From Strongylocentrotus droebachiensis (Eukaryota > Echinodermata > Echinoidea > Camarodonta > Strongylocentrotidae): 64,000 bases of DNA. The stretch spans positions 1 through 64,000 of the forward strand of contig JAVYIG010009944.1 of assembly GCA_035222895.1 (NCBI GenBank), written 5' to 3'. The notes beneath the pieces are model-generated. The model did no database searches. It was not told the origin of the DNA and worked only from the letters and a program-made list of their open reading frames with translations. Shown piece after piece: positions 35,501-45,582 of the stretch. The position numbers and the translations under genes were made by a program. Position 1 is the stretch's first letter. Each line of letters starts with the position of its first letter.

Positions 35501-38500
35501 CCCCCACCCCCGATCCTGGATCCGCCACAGGTAGATAGGGGTCAATTAATTGCAAAGCTGAAACGACAATGAAATTATGTGCAAAATTATGATCGTTTGT
35601 TTCGTTTAAGGGGGGGGGGGGGTTAATGGCTTAATAAAGTTCGTCTAATGGATAGAATATCGTTCTTTTTCGATAAAGACCATCGTCAGGCTTACCTTTA
35701 GGTCCTAAGATAGGACTAAAATGTATAAAGAAATGAATAAAATACCAATTCTAGACCTTTCATACACAATGCCCAGTAGGCATATTTGTTGGTCTAACCA
35801 CTATGAATGTCACTTGGAAGGGGAAGAGACGGGGGTGGGGGGGGGGGGGAGGTCTTTAATACGTTCAAATGATAATCGCAAAAAACGTCATTATGTCACC
35901 TATTTCATTGTTCCAGAGTTTTACATACTTTTTCAAAAATTCACAACTTTATTTATATTAGTTATCCGATTTTGCTCAAACTTGTTTTGATTGGTTTGTC
36001 TGATTTTTCTGCTTTTATTGAAAGTAAGTTGTTTTTGGAGTGGACTTGTACTTTAAATACTTATTTTTCAATTAAAGTTTATTCATCTATTTTGTGAAAC
36101 TTTTGTGCCCCTTTCAAGATGTGCTGCTGATGACCGCTTATCCGAACAAGGGCATTTATCAAGCTGAACCAAGTCTGACTGGATACTCTGATGTAACATT
36201 TACCGCCACTTCGATCCCATTCACTGGATATCCGTATGCCATAGCATTCGATTATCGGTCTGGATTCCTGTACTGGACAGATCGTGATGTTTTGGAGGTT
36301 TGCCGAGCCAAGCTGGATGGGTCACAATATAGCGTGCTCATTAGCCAAGATTCAATCAGTAAGCTGGCTTATCAATAATTATGTTTGTTAAACATATACA
36401 AAAAATCTAAGAAATAAACGTTAAAATGTAATAAAAGTTAACCCCTCCCGTGCGAGGTGAAGTATTGAACCGTCACTATTCTGTTTAAGCTTTGTTTCAC
36501 GTACCTTACATGGTTAGAAGTTTCCTCTGTGAATAACGTAGATTCGGGAACGAATTTATTCTCGAAATATACAGTCATATTTATATTTCCACTTTTGTAA
36601 ATTCTCCAAAACACGCACACACACGCACACACGCACACACGTACATACACACGACGGACACACGCACTCCACCCTGCCACACACACACACGCAATGATGA
36701 TGGTAATATAATACAAAAATCCGAACACTAAAACATGTCTGCATGATATATAAAAGATACAGGCTTACCAGAGCGAATTTATATGTACAGGGTTAAGGTG
36801 TTTTACCCCTCAGATATATACCTAACAAAATCCCCCCCCCCCCCCTTTCGACTTTAACCAACACTTACCAAAGCCTTTACGTCCTTTTTTTTTTTAAATT
36901 TATTTTTATTTTTTTTATTATTGGGGGTAGTCCTCGACAAATCATTTTTGATTTTTGACTACCCCTTCCACATTTGCTGATTTGTTTCTTTTTAAAACAT
37001 ACATTGCTCCAACTGGAGTCGTTTTATATATAATGTTCATGTTCTATTATTGTACTGTATGTATGTATTTTATTCTATGTAGCTCCCTATGTTTTGCATT
37101 TGTGGAGAAATAAATTGAACTTTTGTACCCCGTAATTTCATTATAATTATTATAATATTTTAATCCTTCATCTTTTATACTGAATTATAATCTGTTCTTT
37201 TATTTACTTGTTTACTTGTACATGTTATAACCGTTCTTACTAGTATTAGTGTTGCATTCAATAACATTGTCAAGCATTAATCATTGGCTGTTTAAGACTT
37301 TATTTTTTTCACATTGATATTGTCATTTATTATGTTAATTTATATGTCATTTCACACTGTAATATGTTATGGTATACACAATGTGATGATGGAAATATAT
37401 AATGTATCAATTCTATACTCAATTTTCTTTTTAGCACTACGGGGTATCGCCATCGACACAGTCAATGACCGTGTATTGTGGTGTGACAAAGGCAAAAGTC
37501 AGATCGAGTTCGTCAATTTCGACGGAACGAACCGAGGGGTGCTGGTCGACAGCAATATTGTTGAACCCAACGACATCGTTGTGTCGAAGAAAAATGGGTA
37601 AATTCCTAGTTTCCCGGCCGTTATATTTTTCTTCAAAAATGAAGAGGACGCCCTAGAAACTAACATGTTAAATCACCATTTACGTGAATTAAAAGGGCTA
37701 ATTAAGGAACGACCACTTTTTCAAATGCCGGATGTACACTTTAAACATGCTAGATTTAACCTTTACGGTATTGAACTCAGCATGTAGTAAAAAGTGTGAA
37801 TCAACCATTTTCAAAAAGTGGTTACTCCACTTCCATATAATGGTGAGTTAACACTTAATTTTTGTTTTGATAGTGGATGGAGGTTCATGTTATTTGATAT
37901 TTTTCTCTACATAGAAATATTATTTGGGCCAATTTCAATACAAATTTGTTTAACTTAAATTTCATTTATGCACCCACTACCAGGCTGAAAACAAAGAGAA
38001 ATTGACTTATATTAAAGGGGAGTCCAACTTGATAAAGTTTTTTTTTTAATACAAGGAGAACAATGAGAAGAACAGATCAGTGAAGGTTCGAGAACAATCG
38101 AACAATGAATAAGAAAGTTCTCTATTAAATGGGTCGCTTTTTGCAAAATAATTTTCTAATAAAACATGGGAGGGGTTTCACAAATATCCTAAGTCGAACT
38201 TAACTCTAAGTTGGACTTAAACATTATGGAGAGCCATTTGTAGCCTTAAGATGAAAATAGTAAAAAGCAAACATTTAAGTATTTTAGACTTTTCATAAAT
38301 TCCACATCAAGAATATGCAATCTCCTTGATGATAGAAAATATGAATGATTCGAATCAACATTTTATGCCTTATTAAAAATAACTTATACAAAATATTTTC
38401 AAAGATGCTAACGGCCTTCCATAATTAAGTCCAACTTAGGATCTTTGTGAAACACACCCCCACCCCCCCCCCCCCCCTCCCGGATATGCTTTTGTGGTGG

Positions 38501-40420
38501 TAAATCCTCAACCCTGGCCCTACTTTTAAATCTTCGCCTGGAACATGGTTTGTTATTTCCTCAAAATAATACCTCACCGATATTCTCGCTAAAATACAAA
38601 TCCCAGATGCCAAAATAATTGAATTAATTTTGCTTTTCCATCCAAAGTCCTCGACGATGAATGGAAGTCCTTTTTCTGCCAGGTTAATAACCCTATGGGT
38701 TAGGCAGCTTTAGCCGTCCAAATCAAATCGGAGTAACCTTCCCCCCACCCCTCCCTACCCGGATTTAGATTAAACTTATCCGTGTTAACCCTTCCTTTAC
38801 CTAGATTTGTAATTTGGTGTGACATCGCCTTGCGTACGATCGAACGTTCGTATATAAACGGGACAGGTCGTATCGTCATCGTAAGCGGCGTCGAAGGGTT
38901 GATGAGTTTAGAGCTCGACTACATGGGTAAATAATTTCAGTTTTTACCAATAAAAAATCTCTTAAAACTGAAGAGTTCATGATTGATGACCATTAATGTA
39001 ATCTACATCTATTATGAGTACTACAGAGTATTTTGCCCTATTTTTGGCGAGGAATATTTGTGGATAGCAAAATCATCCATAGCGTATTGAGAGTTATATA
39101 ATTATTATGTGACACGAGAACGCGGCGTATACGTAATCAAAGTTCAAATCATGGAACTCCCAATAGTTCCTTTCCATGTACAACCTCTACGGGAAGGGAC
39201 CAATTAATTCTATGAAACTATTGATATATTACATGTATTAGGAGCAATTTCTGATGACTTAACTGTTTCTCTCACCGACCTATGAAGTTATATGTGATTA
39301 CAATGGAAACGCTAGGAAATTAATTGGGAATATAGTTGAAAACAATAATCGTGTGTCCCATTTCTATAAAAAATTTGTTCACAGCTAATAAATATGTGCA
39401 GTGCTGTCAGAAGCTTATAGAAATTACTTAAAGTGGTAAACCGCGGCGGTTTTTTGTTGTTGTAATGATGACGTAAAATGCAATGCGCTTCATATTAATT
39501 TTGTGTATAACACAGAGCTATTCATATATTTGTAGGAGCTTTGTTGCGCGCTGTTGCCATTCATTTACACGTGGAAACAAATTGCGGCGTTGATTTGCTG
39601 CGGTTTACCGCGTCATAATATACACGATTCTTTAGTGTAACTTGATATCAGGTTTGATTAAATCAGGTTAACTTCTCATCCACAGAGGAGCGAGTATACT
39701 GGAGCGACCGGGCGCTCGGCCGGATCGAATCGGTAAGCCTCAACGGTTCCGACCGCCGCGTTCACGTGACCGGGGTGGAGGGTCAAAGTTCATATGACCC
39801 GTATGTAATAGCCTTACGAGGGGTGGAGAATGACCTTTATTTTACGGACTATTTCCATAAGATGCTGTACCAGTTGAACAAGACAGATGGAGGCACAGTG
39901 ACCACAGTGGCTAAGAAAGTTGTGACGTCCACCACGCAGCTGCCTGACGCACCGAGATGGCTTCTTTTAATTCAAGGTAGATAGTGATGGATCCAGGGGG
40001 GTGAAGGGGTCGTGTGCCCCACCCCCTCCTTCTCAAAAGTTTGTAGTCCGTGTGTTTGTTTGTAATGTGGTTGAGAATTATGGAACTTGTGTCCCCCCCC
40101 CCCCCGATCCTGGATCCGCCACAGGGATTAATTGCAAAGCTGAAACGACAATGAAATTATGTGCAAAATTATGATCGTTTGTTTCATTTAGGCGGGGGGG
40201 GGGGGGGGGTAATGGCTTAATAAAGTTCGTCTAATGGATAGAATATCGTTCTTTTTCGATAAAGACCATCGTCAGGCTTACCTTTAGGTCCTAAGATAGG
40301 ACTTAAAATGTATAAAGAAATGAATAAAATACTAATTCTAGACCTTTCATACACAATGCCCAGTAGGCATATTTGTTGGTCTAACTACTGTGAATGTCAC
40401 TTGGGAAGGGGGAGGGGCGG

Positions 40421-40455
<35 letters not shown>

Positions 40456-41043
40456 GGTCTTCAATACGTTCAAATGATAAAATGATAATTGCAAAAAACG
40501 TCATTATGTTACCTATTATTGGTAAATTTCGGACGGGATCAATCTGATTTTCACATTTCTTTACTTTTATTCTCTACATTTCTGTCACTTTCCTTCCCAC
40601 TCCCTTTTCCCGATATATCATGGGGCAAGTATTTCCTGTCGTTACGCCACGAAATAGGCACAGCTGGTTACCAATGTTGTTTTGTGTATTTACATACTTC
40701 GTCGAACACAGATCCTATCATTACAACTCAATCCGCGACCACTGAACCATCGACCACGACGAGCTCAAGGCCATCACGGCCGGTCATGAACTCCAAGCTG
40801 TTTGCAGCCCCTGGTGCGCCCAACACCAACGCCTGTATGCGGGACCATGTGATTGACACCTTGCGCGCGACCACTAGGACACGGTGCGCGATGATGTGCT
40901 CACTCAACAGTGACTGTCTATCTTTCAACTTTCACCACGGTAAAGACCTCTGCGAATTGAATGATGGAAGGCAAGAGGAGGAATCTGGGAGTGTGTTTGA
41001 AGTTGTTCCCGACAGTAGCTGCCGCCACTTTGACCTGAAATAA
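28504..41043 (+). CDS. Secreted protein with two tandem YWTD beta-propellers and a C-terminal PAN/Apple domain
   Basis: Ten exons join with agreeing phases into 2022 nt (673 residues plus stop): 28504-28570, 31282-31521, 32862-33024, 34121-34242, 35103-35384, 36119-36358, 37435-37597, 38805-38926, 39686-39976 and 40712-41043. Residues 1-22 form a signal peptide (hydrophobic MMLITFLIIFSPTFG). Residues 23-291 and 292-563 are two near-identical propeller modules with YWTD-type blade motifs (FLYWTD, VLWCD, VIWCD, VYWSD, LYFTD). A Thr/Ser/Pro-rich linker at about 568-588 leads to a PAN/Apple domain with six cysteines (605-667). No transmembrane segment follows, so the product should be secreted. 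YWTD propellers of LDL-receptor relatives and nidogens, and PAN domains, bind proteins or glycans; the partner here is unknown. This domain order is not one I recognise from a named gene. The start could also be the in-frame ATG at 28525. Confidence 0.85.
28627..29325. mobile_element. Fold-back element with long inverted arms, itself interrupted
   Basis: Outer ends are CACTGTCGCTCATAT at 28628 and the inverse ATATGAGCGACAGTG ending at 29324, flanked by TA on both sides. Inside, about 180 bp of GGGGCCTCACAGTTACGAGG, GTCACTGAACCATGACTGTA and CGCAGCGGGGGCTAGGGTAG pairs with its inverse at 29195-29290. Relative to the right arm, the left arm carries about 230 extra bases (28656-28888), a nested insertion or a deletion on the other side. 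The arms contain tRNA-like A-box and B-box sequence, suggesting two SINE copies joined head to head. It lies in intron 1 of the YWTD-PAN gene. Confidence 0.85.
29543..30323. mobile_element. piggyBac-type MITE (TTAA target), 773 bp
   Basis: The element body 29547-30319 starts CCCTATTTAGCCCGGG and ends CCCGGTCTAAATAGGG, flanked on both sides by TTAA (29543-29546, 30320-30323). CCCTA-type ends at TTAA sites are characteristic of piggyBac elements. There is no transposase frame. Poly-G runs sit just inside both ends, followed by GCTT(T/C)TAA(G/A)GCCCCCC. It lies in intron 1 of the YWTD-PAN gene. Confidence 0.88.
30909..31235 (+). repeat. Dispersed 325-bp repeat, copy A
   Basis: GGTGTAATATTGA, AACCGTTAGGAA, ATATCTTGATAATCAGAC, GGCGATCGGCTTGTAAA and TCCAGGATTTTGTTT also occur in the same order at 55031-55358 in a SLC25A11 intron. 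Indels between the copies are not multiples of three, so the 139-residue open frame here is not conserved coding sequence. Confidence 0.9.
31282..35384 (+). CDS. Propeller module 1 (exons 2-5) of the YWTD-PAN gene
   Basis: Four exons of 240, 163, 122 and 282 nt encode about 269 residues. Blade markers are FLYWTD (exon 2), VLWCD (exon 3), VIWCD (exon 4), and VYWSD plus LYFTD (exon 5); the first blade, near GIYQAEP, is degenerate. The module starts and ends in phase 1, so it can be duplicated without breaking the frame. The exons match 36119-39976 closely: I count 14 differences in 240 nt for the first exon, 4 in 163 for the second and 2 in 122 for the third. Nine of the 14 first-exon differences change the amino acid. 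Confidence 0.88.
31950..32459. mobile_element. TTAA-flanked MITE family 1, copy in module-1 intron
   Basis: The element body 31954-32455 has terminal inverted repeats AGGTAATACAAAGTTTTGG / CCAAAACTTTGTATTACCT. It is flanked by TTAA at 31950-31953 and 32456-32459. The paralogous intron of module 2 has the unoccupied site (GGGTTAAGGTGTTTTACC near 36790), which proves insertion after the gene duplication. A second full copy lies at 58803-59311. Confidence 0.95.
33536..33793. mobile_element. MITE family M3 (GTGTTTCACAAAGATCC), module-1 copy
   Basis: The left end is GGTGTTTCACAAAGATCCTA and the right end carries the inverse TAGGATCTTTGTGAAACACC. The arms hold AAGTCGAA...TTAACTCTAAGTTG-type sequence and its inverse. 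The same insertion is present at the corresponding place in module 2 (38168-38462), so it predates the duplication. A third copy is at 50161-50473. Confidence 0.88.
35384..35537. mobile_element. MITE inserted at the exon-5 splice donor with 8-bp target duplication
   Basis: The element body 35392-35529 has ends GTGGCGGATCCAGG and CCTGGATCCGCCAC. It is flanked by the direct repeat GGTAGATA at 35384-35391 and 35530-35537. The left repeat is itself the exon boundary (GAAG|GTAGATA), so the insertion landed on the splice donor and duplicated it. Module 2 carries the same element at 39976-40126 but has lost the right-hand duplicate. An 8-bp duplication suggests an hAT-type transposase. Confidence 0.85.
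36119..39976 (+). CDS. Propeller module 2 (exons 6-9) of the YWTD-PAN gene
   Basis: Exons of 240, 163, 122 and 291 nt repeat the pattern of module 1 with identical phases (1-1-2-1). The final exon is 9 nt longer, adding a short Thr/Val insertion after the NKTDGG stretch. Blade motifs FLYWTD, VLWCD, VIWCD, VYWSD and LYFTD are all kept, as is the C-terminal PDAPRWLL. Exon 5 of module 1 (GAA+G) joins exon 6 (AT+GTG) to give Asp. Both copies appear intact, with no stop or frameshift, so neither looks like a pseudogene. Confidence 0.88.
36887..37112 (+). mobile_element. LINE 3' tail inserted in module-2 intron only
   Basis: About 225 bp are present here but absent at the same place in module 1 (GCCTTTACGTCC followed at once by TTAAATTG at 32560). 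The insert begins T-rich, holds a GGGGTAGTC...GACTACCCC stem (36924-36965), and ends GGAGAAATAAATTGAAC, the ending of a 5'-truncated non-LTR element. It therefore arrived after the gene duplication. Confidence 0.8.
38168..38462. mobile_element. MITE family M3, module-2 copy
   Basis: This is the counterpart of 33536-33793 in the second intron set, with the same TTTCACAAA.ATCCTAAGTCGA left arm and TTAGGATCTTTGTGAAACAC right arm. It carries a few extra bases in the middle and a poly-C run just beyond its right end. Confidence 0.85.
40712..41043 (+). CDS. Last exon of the YWTD-PAN gene: linker and PAN/Apple domain
   Basis: The acceptor CGAACACAG precedes a phase-1 exon that continues Asp-Pro-Ile-Ile. 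A Thr/Ser/Pro-rich linker is followed by a cysteine-rich domain: NACMRDHVI, TRCAMMCSLNSDCLSF, DLCEL and SSCRHF, six cysteines in all. CxxxC then a CLSFNF core is typical of PAN/Apple folds. TAA at 41041-41043 ends the frame. No AATAAA was seen nearby downstream. A decayed second copy of part of this exon lies at 42045-42144 and 44376-44411. Confidence 0.85.
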
Positions 41044-42044
41044 AATCAGATTGAACACTGATATTAAAACCCATTTTGACTGCTGAAAAAAAAAAGTCTG
41101 CTTACTGACTTTTTAGAATCCATTTGACTAAAAATTGTTGTTGAATTTTTTAAAATCTATTTGTATCTATCCATCCATTTATGATATTGTTGTAAGATTT
41201 GGGGTGTCGTTCTTTCAAATATTGTAGTTCTTTGGTCGAAAAGACTAACAGAAATGCAATCTATCAAGGAAGGTGAAAGCTATAATTATGAATTCCGTAT
41301 CTTAAAACATATCTGTTTAATTCGGCATACAATGAAACGCTCTGTTATTTGTGTATGTTCTATCCTACTTCTGTTCCTTTTTTTATAATGCGGATGCTTT
41401 TATGTGATCTTCTTTTTGTTTGTGTTTCACAAGTGTGCCAAGAGCATTTATTCATTAATTAATTTATTCATGTTATAATACGAAACGTTATAAGCAGCCA
41501 ATGGCTAAATATTGTTCACATGTTTACAAACAAGTTTTTAAAATACATAGAATACAATACTGCAAATGGTTAAAAATATACAAACACCAATTGATAATCA
41601 GGGTGCATAGACCACTGTTATTAAATAATTATATACAAAAAGTCATAAAACATCTGATATCAAGTAGATTCGGCGCCATACAAATCGCATATATTATTAT
41701 ATTTATTATCTTATTATTAATAATTAGATATTAATAGAATAGATAGTATTCATTGATATGAAACCGTTTATAGAAAGATAATTTCTTCTAATTGTTATCA
41801 CTATGATGGAATAGTTTCTTCAACTTTTGGAATAAGCTGCTCTTAGCTGCACTATATTAGTGGGTGTATATAAAATAGATTTCATAATTTTTTTAATGTG
41901 TATATATCATTATGTATAATGCTACAGCCGGACAATTTCATCTCATGGGCCTTCTGACAAATTAAAGGAGGGGTTTTGAGTGACCGACGCAAACGAGGCC
42001 GACGTACATTGTCGGTCCCGTGGGCTGTCGGTAGATACATCCAT
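41044..42044 (+). other. 3' UTR of the YWTD-PAN gene and AT-rich spacer
   Basis: The sequence downstream of the stop codon is AT-rich without a clear poly(A) signal. An A run at 41087 is the only homopolymer of note close to the gene. Nothing coding was recognised. Confidence 0.4.
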
Positions 42045-42359
42045 AGATCCTATAATTACAACTCAATCCGCAACCCCCGAACCATGAACCACGGACACAT
42101 CGGTATGGTCGTTCATGTTTTCCAAGTTGTTTGTAGCCCCTGGTTAATAAGCGATTTTGTAATTAGCCATTGGAGTCTTATGATGTCAACGTGTCATAGG
42201 TCACATGAACATAAACTCGCCCCGTTCACTCGTACGCTCTGCGTAATGTACATAGGGCTACGTGAAAAATTGTGCGTGCGTTCGTCCTTCACTGTTTAGT
42301 GTATGTTTTACCGGCTGTTCGCCGTGCTTTCTATCTTTTTATTCATCGAGAAATTCTAC

Positions 42360-42885
42360 AACAGTGGACCGTCACTCAAATTTCTCATAGATCACGAGGA
42401 AAAAAAGCGAATTCTTGTCTGAATTTTTTGTACAGATATCAAAGTTGTATGGATTTAAAACTAAAAGCAAGACGTATACTCTGTTTTGCTCTTATTCAAT
42501 GTTTATTTGACTATGCTAACCCTGCATGATGTAACATAAACAAGTCAGATCAAAAGAAGTTGAAGATTATACAGAACAAAATGGTGAGATTCATCAACTG
42601 TGCTGGTCCAAGAACTCATGTTGGCTACAGCCAACTTTCTAAAGCTGGTTTTCTTGAAGTCGACCAAAGATCAAAACATATCATTATATTCGATCCAACT
42701 TCGATCTTGTTACTGACTTACATGATTATAATTCAACATTAACTTACCAGAGAGAGTAGGTAGTATTGGAAATTCGTTTTATTACAATGCCATAAAACAT
42801 TGGAATTCCCTTACCAATGGTATAAAGGAAATAGAAAACTATACTCATTAATTTTTAAGAGGAAATTAAAGGAATACCTAATACT
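42360..42885 (+). pseudogene. C-terminal fragment of a CR1/L2-like LINE reverse transcriptase ORF
   Basis: Frames read LKARRILCFALIQCLFDYAN, then KKLKIIQNKMVRFINCAGPR with THVGYSQLSKAGFLEVDQR, then a frameshifted FYYNAIKHWNSLTNGIKEIE. This order is typical of the thumb and C-terminal region of CR1/L2-type LINE proteins. A stop (42527-42529) and several frameshifts break it. It is a different family from the LINE at 15840-18310. Confidence 0.8.
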
Positions 42886-42984
42886 TGAGAGTCAGAGAAG
42901 TGAAGTGAATGACATGTTATATGATTGAATTTGTTTTCTTTTGCCGGTATACATGCATACATAATTATATAGATATATATATAT

Positions 42985-43716
42985 ATATATATAGTTCTCC
43001 TATGCAAACTTTCCTCAGAGTCTGTGAAATGCATAATAAATTCGTTTTCGAGGGTGGGCAATAAAATTAGATAAACCGTAGAAACAGACCATGAATAAAG
43101 AAGTAAACAGCTTTTTCGATTTGTTTTGAAGCATTATAAACTGTATCATCCTTAAAAATAACGTCTATAATCACTCTGAGATGGAAGAAAATACCTATAC
43201 GAAATGCATTAAGCAACGTCTAGACATAAAGGTCGAATCTCAACTTTATTTTTCTTATTCTTCTTTTACATTTCGAAGCGTTGCATTGGATCTTAATCCT
43301 GTTTTTTCTACATACATCAATGCCCCCATTTAAGCATACTTTGAATCTGGTCGCGCTTCGAAAAGTTCGTGGCCTAGAATTATGTTTCTGTTGATGATCA
43401 AATAAAGAAAGCACCTTTTATAGATCAGGGAGAGTGTGAAGAAAAAAGAAAAAAACATTAGGAGCAGTGCAATTAAATATCAAGGGATGGATTAGAGTTT
43501 ATTTCTAAAATGATATGAAAGGGTTATTTGATTTCAAGAGTCCTTATGTTATTTTCATTTAAGAAATGACCTCTCTGTCTCTTAAAAGTCAAATAAACTC
43601 GAGATCATCCTGGGGCTCCGCCCCGGAACCCCAGGTAGGGGCTCTGCCAGGCCCCTCAAGCTGTGCCATATTGTACGGATCCATTAGAAAGCAAAATAAG
43701 CCCAATAAATAATTCG

Positions 43717-43759
<43 letters not shown>

Positions 43760-44255
43760 TATAAAAGTGCAAGAATTCACGCCTATATATATGCAAACAT
43801 TCCTCTGTGAGATGCATAATAAATTCGTTTTCGAGAGTTGGCAATGACAAATAGATAAACATTAGACACAGACCATGAATAAAGAAATAAACAGCTTAGT
43901 TGGTAGATTTGTTTTGAAGCATTATCTTCAAAAACCCGGAAAGCTTAAACTGTATTATCCTTCAAAACAACGTCTATAATCACTCTGAGATGGAAGAAAA
44001 TACCTATACGAAATGCATTAAGCAACGTCTAGACATAAAGGTCGAATCTCAACTTTATTTTTCTTATTCTTCTTTTACATTTCGAAGCGTTGCATTGGAT
44101 CTTAATCCTGTTTTTCTACATACACCAATGCCCCCATTTAAGCATACTTTGAATCTGGTCACGCTTCGTAAAGATCGTGGACTAGAATTGTGTTTCTGTT
44201 GATGACCAAATAAAGAAAGCACCCTTTATAGATCAGGGAGAGTGTGAAAAAAAAC
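42985..44255 (+). repeat. About 800-bp tandem duplication of repeat X
   Basis: GATGGAAGAAAATACCTATA followed by CGAAATGCATTAAGCAACGT begins at about 43180 and again at 43990. The flanking blocks (TGCATAATAAATTCGTTTTC, GACCATGAATAAAGAA, GGATCTTAATCCTG, CATACTTTGAATCTGGTC) repeat in the same order. An (AT)n microsatellite occupies about 43718-43760. Copy 1 of the family lies at 11886-12545. Confidence 0.9.
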
Positions 44256-44681
44256 ACACAAACAAATTACAGTTCCCCTCTCAGCTCTCTTTATGTTCAT
44301 GTGACCTTTGGAAAAGTTCGTTCCCAATTTTGGCGCATGCGCAGGGTGCAATTACGAACTCGCTTATTAATATTACCCAATACCAACGCCTGTATGCGGG
44401 ACCATGTGATTATCACTATTTTATTTTTGTATTAATGCTTTTCATTTATCTATCATTTTAAGATTTAGGATGGTCAATAAAGTTCATCCATTCATCTAAT
44501 TCAAGTTTCAAGTCTCAAGTCAGAAAGGGAGAGGAAGACAGAGGAAGAGAGAGAGAGAGAGAGAGAGAGCGAGGAAGGAATTGGATGCACAACAGAGCGG
44601 ACAAAAAGAGAGGTGTGAGAGAAGGGGGAAGGGAAAATGAGAGAGAGAGAGAGAGAGAGAGGCACAAAATCATTCATAACT

Positions 44682-44813
44682 GGGCTCTGTCTTAAAAAGA
44701 GTTGCGATTGATCCAAATCAATCGCAAATCTTCTTATCAATCGCAAGTTTGCAGACTCCTATCTCTTATGTACATAATCACGATTAATATCAACTCTTTG
44801 TAAGACAGGGCCC
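44682..44813. mobile_element. 132-bp palindromic MITE
   Basis: The left end is GGGCTCTGTCTTAAAAAGAG with TTGCGATTGAT. The right end is the inverse ATCAACTCTTTGTAAGACAG followed by GGCCC. The middle contains ATCAATCGCAA motifs in both directions. It lies immediately beside (GA)n microsatellites. Confidence 0.8.
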
Positions 44814-45535
44814 ATGAGTGCCAGAATTAATGGAGGAGCAAATGACAAAACGTGTCCGTGACAAAATTTCTTTCTTATTCACCCAGTCTAAAGGGTGGGA
44901 AATAATGGCAAAATCGAAAACCGTATCGTGAATCTCTTTTGTGATTCAATGACTTGTTCGGGGTGAGTGTGTGTGTGTGAGAGAGAGAGAGAGAGAACAA
45001 ACAAACATACAATAAATGGAATGAAAACATGGACTGGATGAAGGAATAAAATTGCAAAACGTGTCCGTTCATTTTCGGTCGTCAAGCTCTCACTGAAAGG
45101 ATGGCGTGTCCCTTCAAGAGGTCTCGGCGCCACTTTTCGGCTAGAATTTCATCCCCAAAGACAGGATATCATTGACCCCATGATGGCAAAATACAGCTCC
45201 AATATGAAATAGCCAACCCCTCCTTTTTGGGCCCGGTGGCACTCCTTTTATGCTCACCACTGGTATATTTACCTCACGGTTTCACGAGAATCCGTGAATC
45301 ATTTTGATGGTCTATACTCCATAGGGTTTACCATGCTAACGGCTCTTAAAATTGTTTTGCCGCCAGCGGTAGCAAACCGTGTTCATTTACTCGGTCAGAT
45401 TAATTTGATATCGTAGACGATATGTTAGTGTACTAGCAAGACTCGTATTGCAGGAAAGGGATGTACAATAATAGCTGGACGCACCGCAGGCCATACAAGC
45501 GACCAAAATGAGAACTCCTTGAGAGGCACATCCTA

Positions 45536-45582
<47 letters not shown>

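Larger units (their letters stand above)
42144..44371. mobile_element. Composite TIR transposon, 2.2 kb, inserted in the PAN-exon copy
   Basis: The left end reads TTAATAAGCGATTTTGTAAT and later GGTCACATGAACATAAA. The right end, inverted, reads TTAATAAGCGAGTTCGTAAT and later the same GGTCACATGAACATAAA. So about 70 bp of imperfect terminal inverted repeat is present. A TA or TTAA target is plausible, since both read TTAA at the edges. The interior contains a decayed LINE fragment (42360-42885) and a tandemly duplicated 800-bp block. Solo right ends occur at 12820-12955 and 13505-13575. Confidence 0.8.
42045..44411 (+). pseudogene. Decayed duplicate of the PAN exon, split by a transposon
   Basis: Bases 42045-42144 match 40712-40814, from GATCCTAT.ATTACAACTCA through ATCCGC.ACC..CGAACCAT-like sequence to CAAG.TGTTTG.AGCCCCTGG. 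Bases 44376-44411 match the immediately following exon part (CCAA.ACCAACGCCTGTATGC, GGGACCATGTGATT). The two halves are separated by the TIR element at 42144-44370. Indels and the missing cysteine-rich remainder make it non-functional. It probably arose when the duplication that created the gene extended or recurred downstream. Confidence 0.85.
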
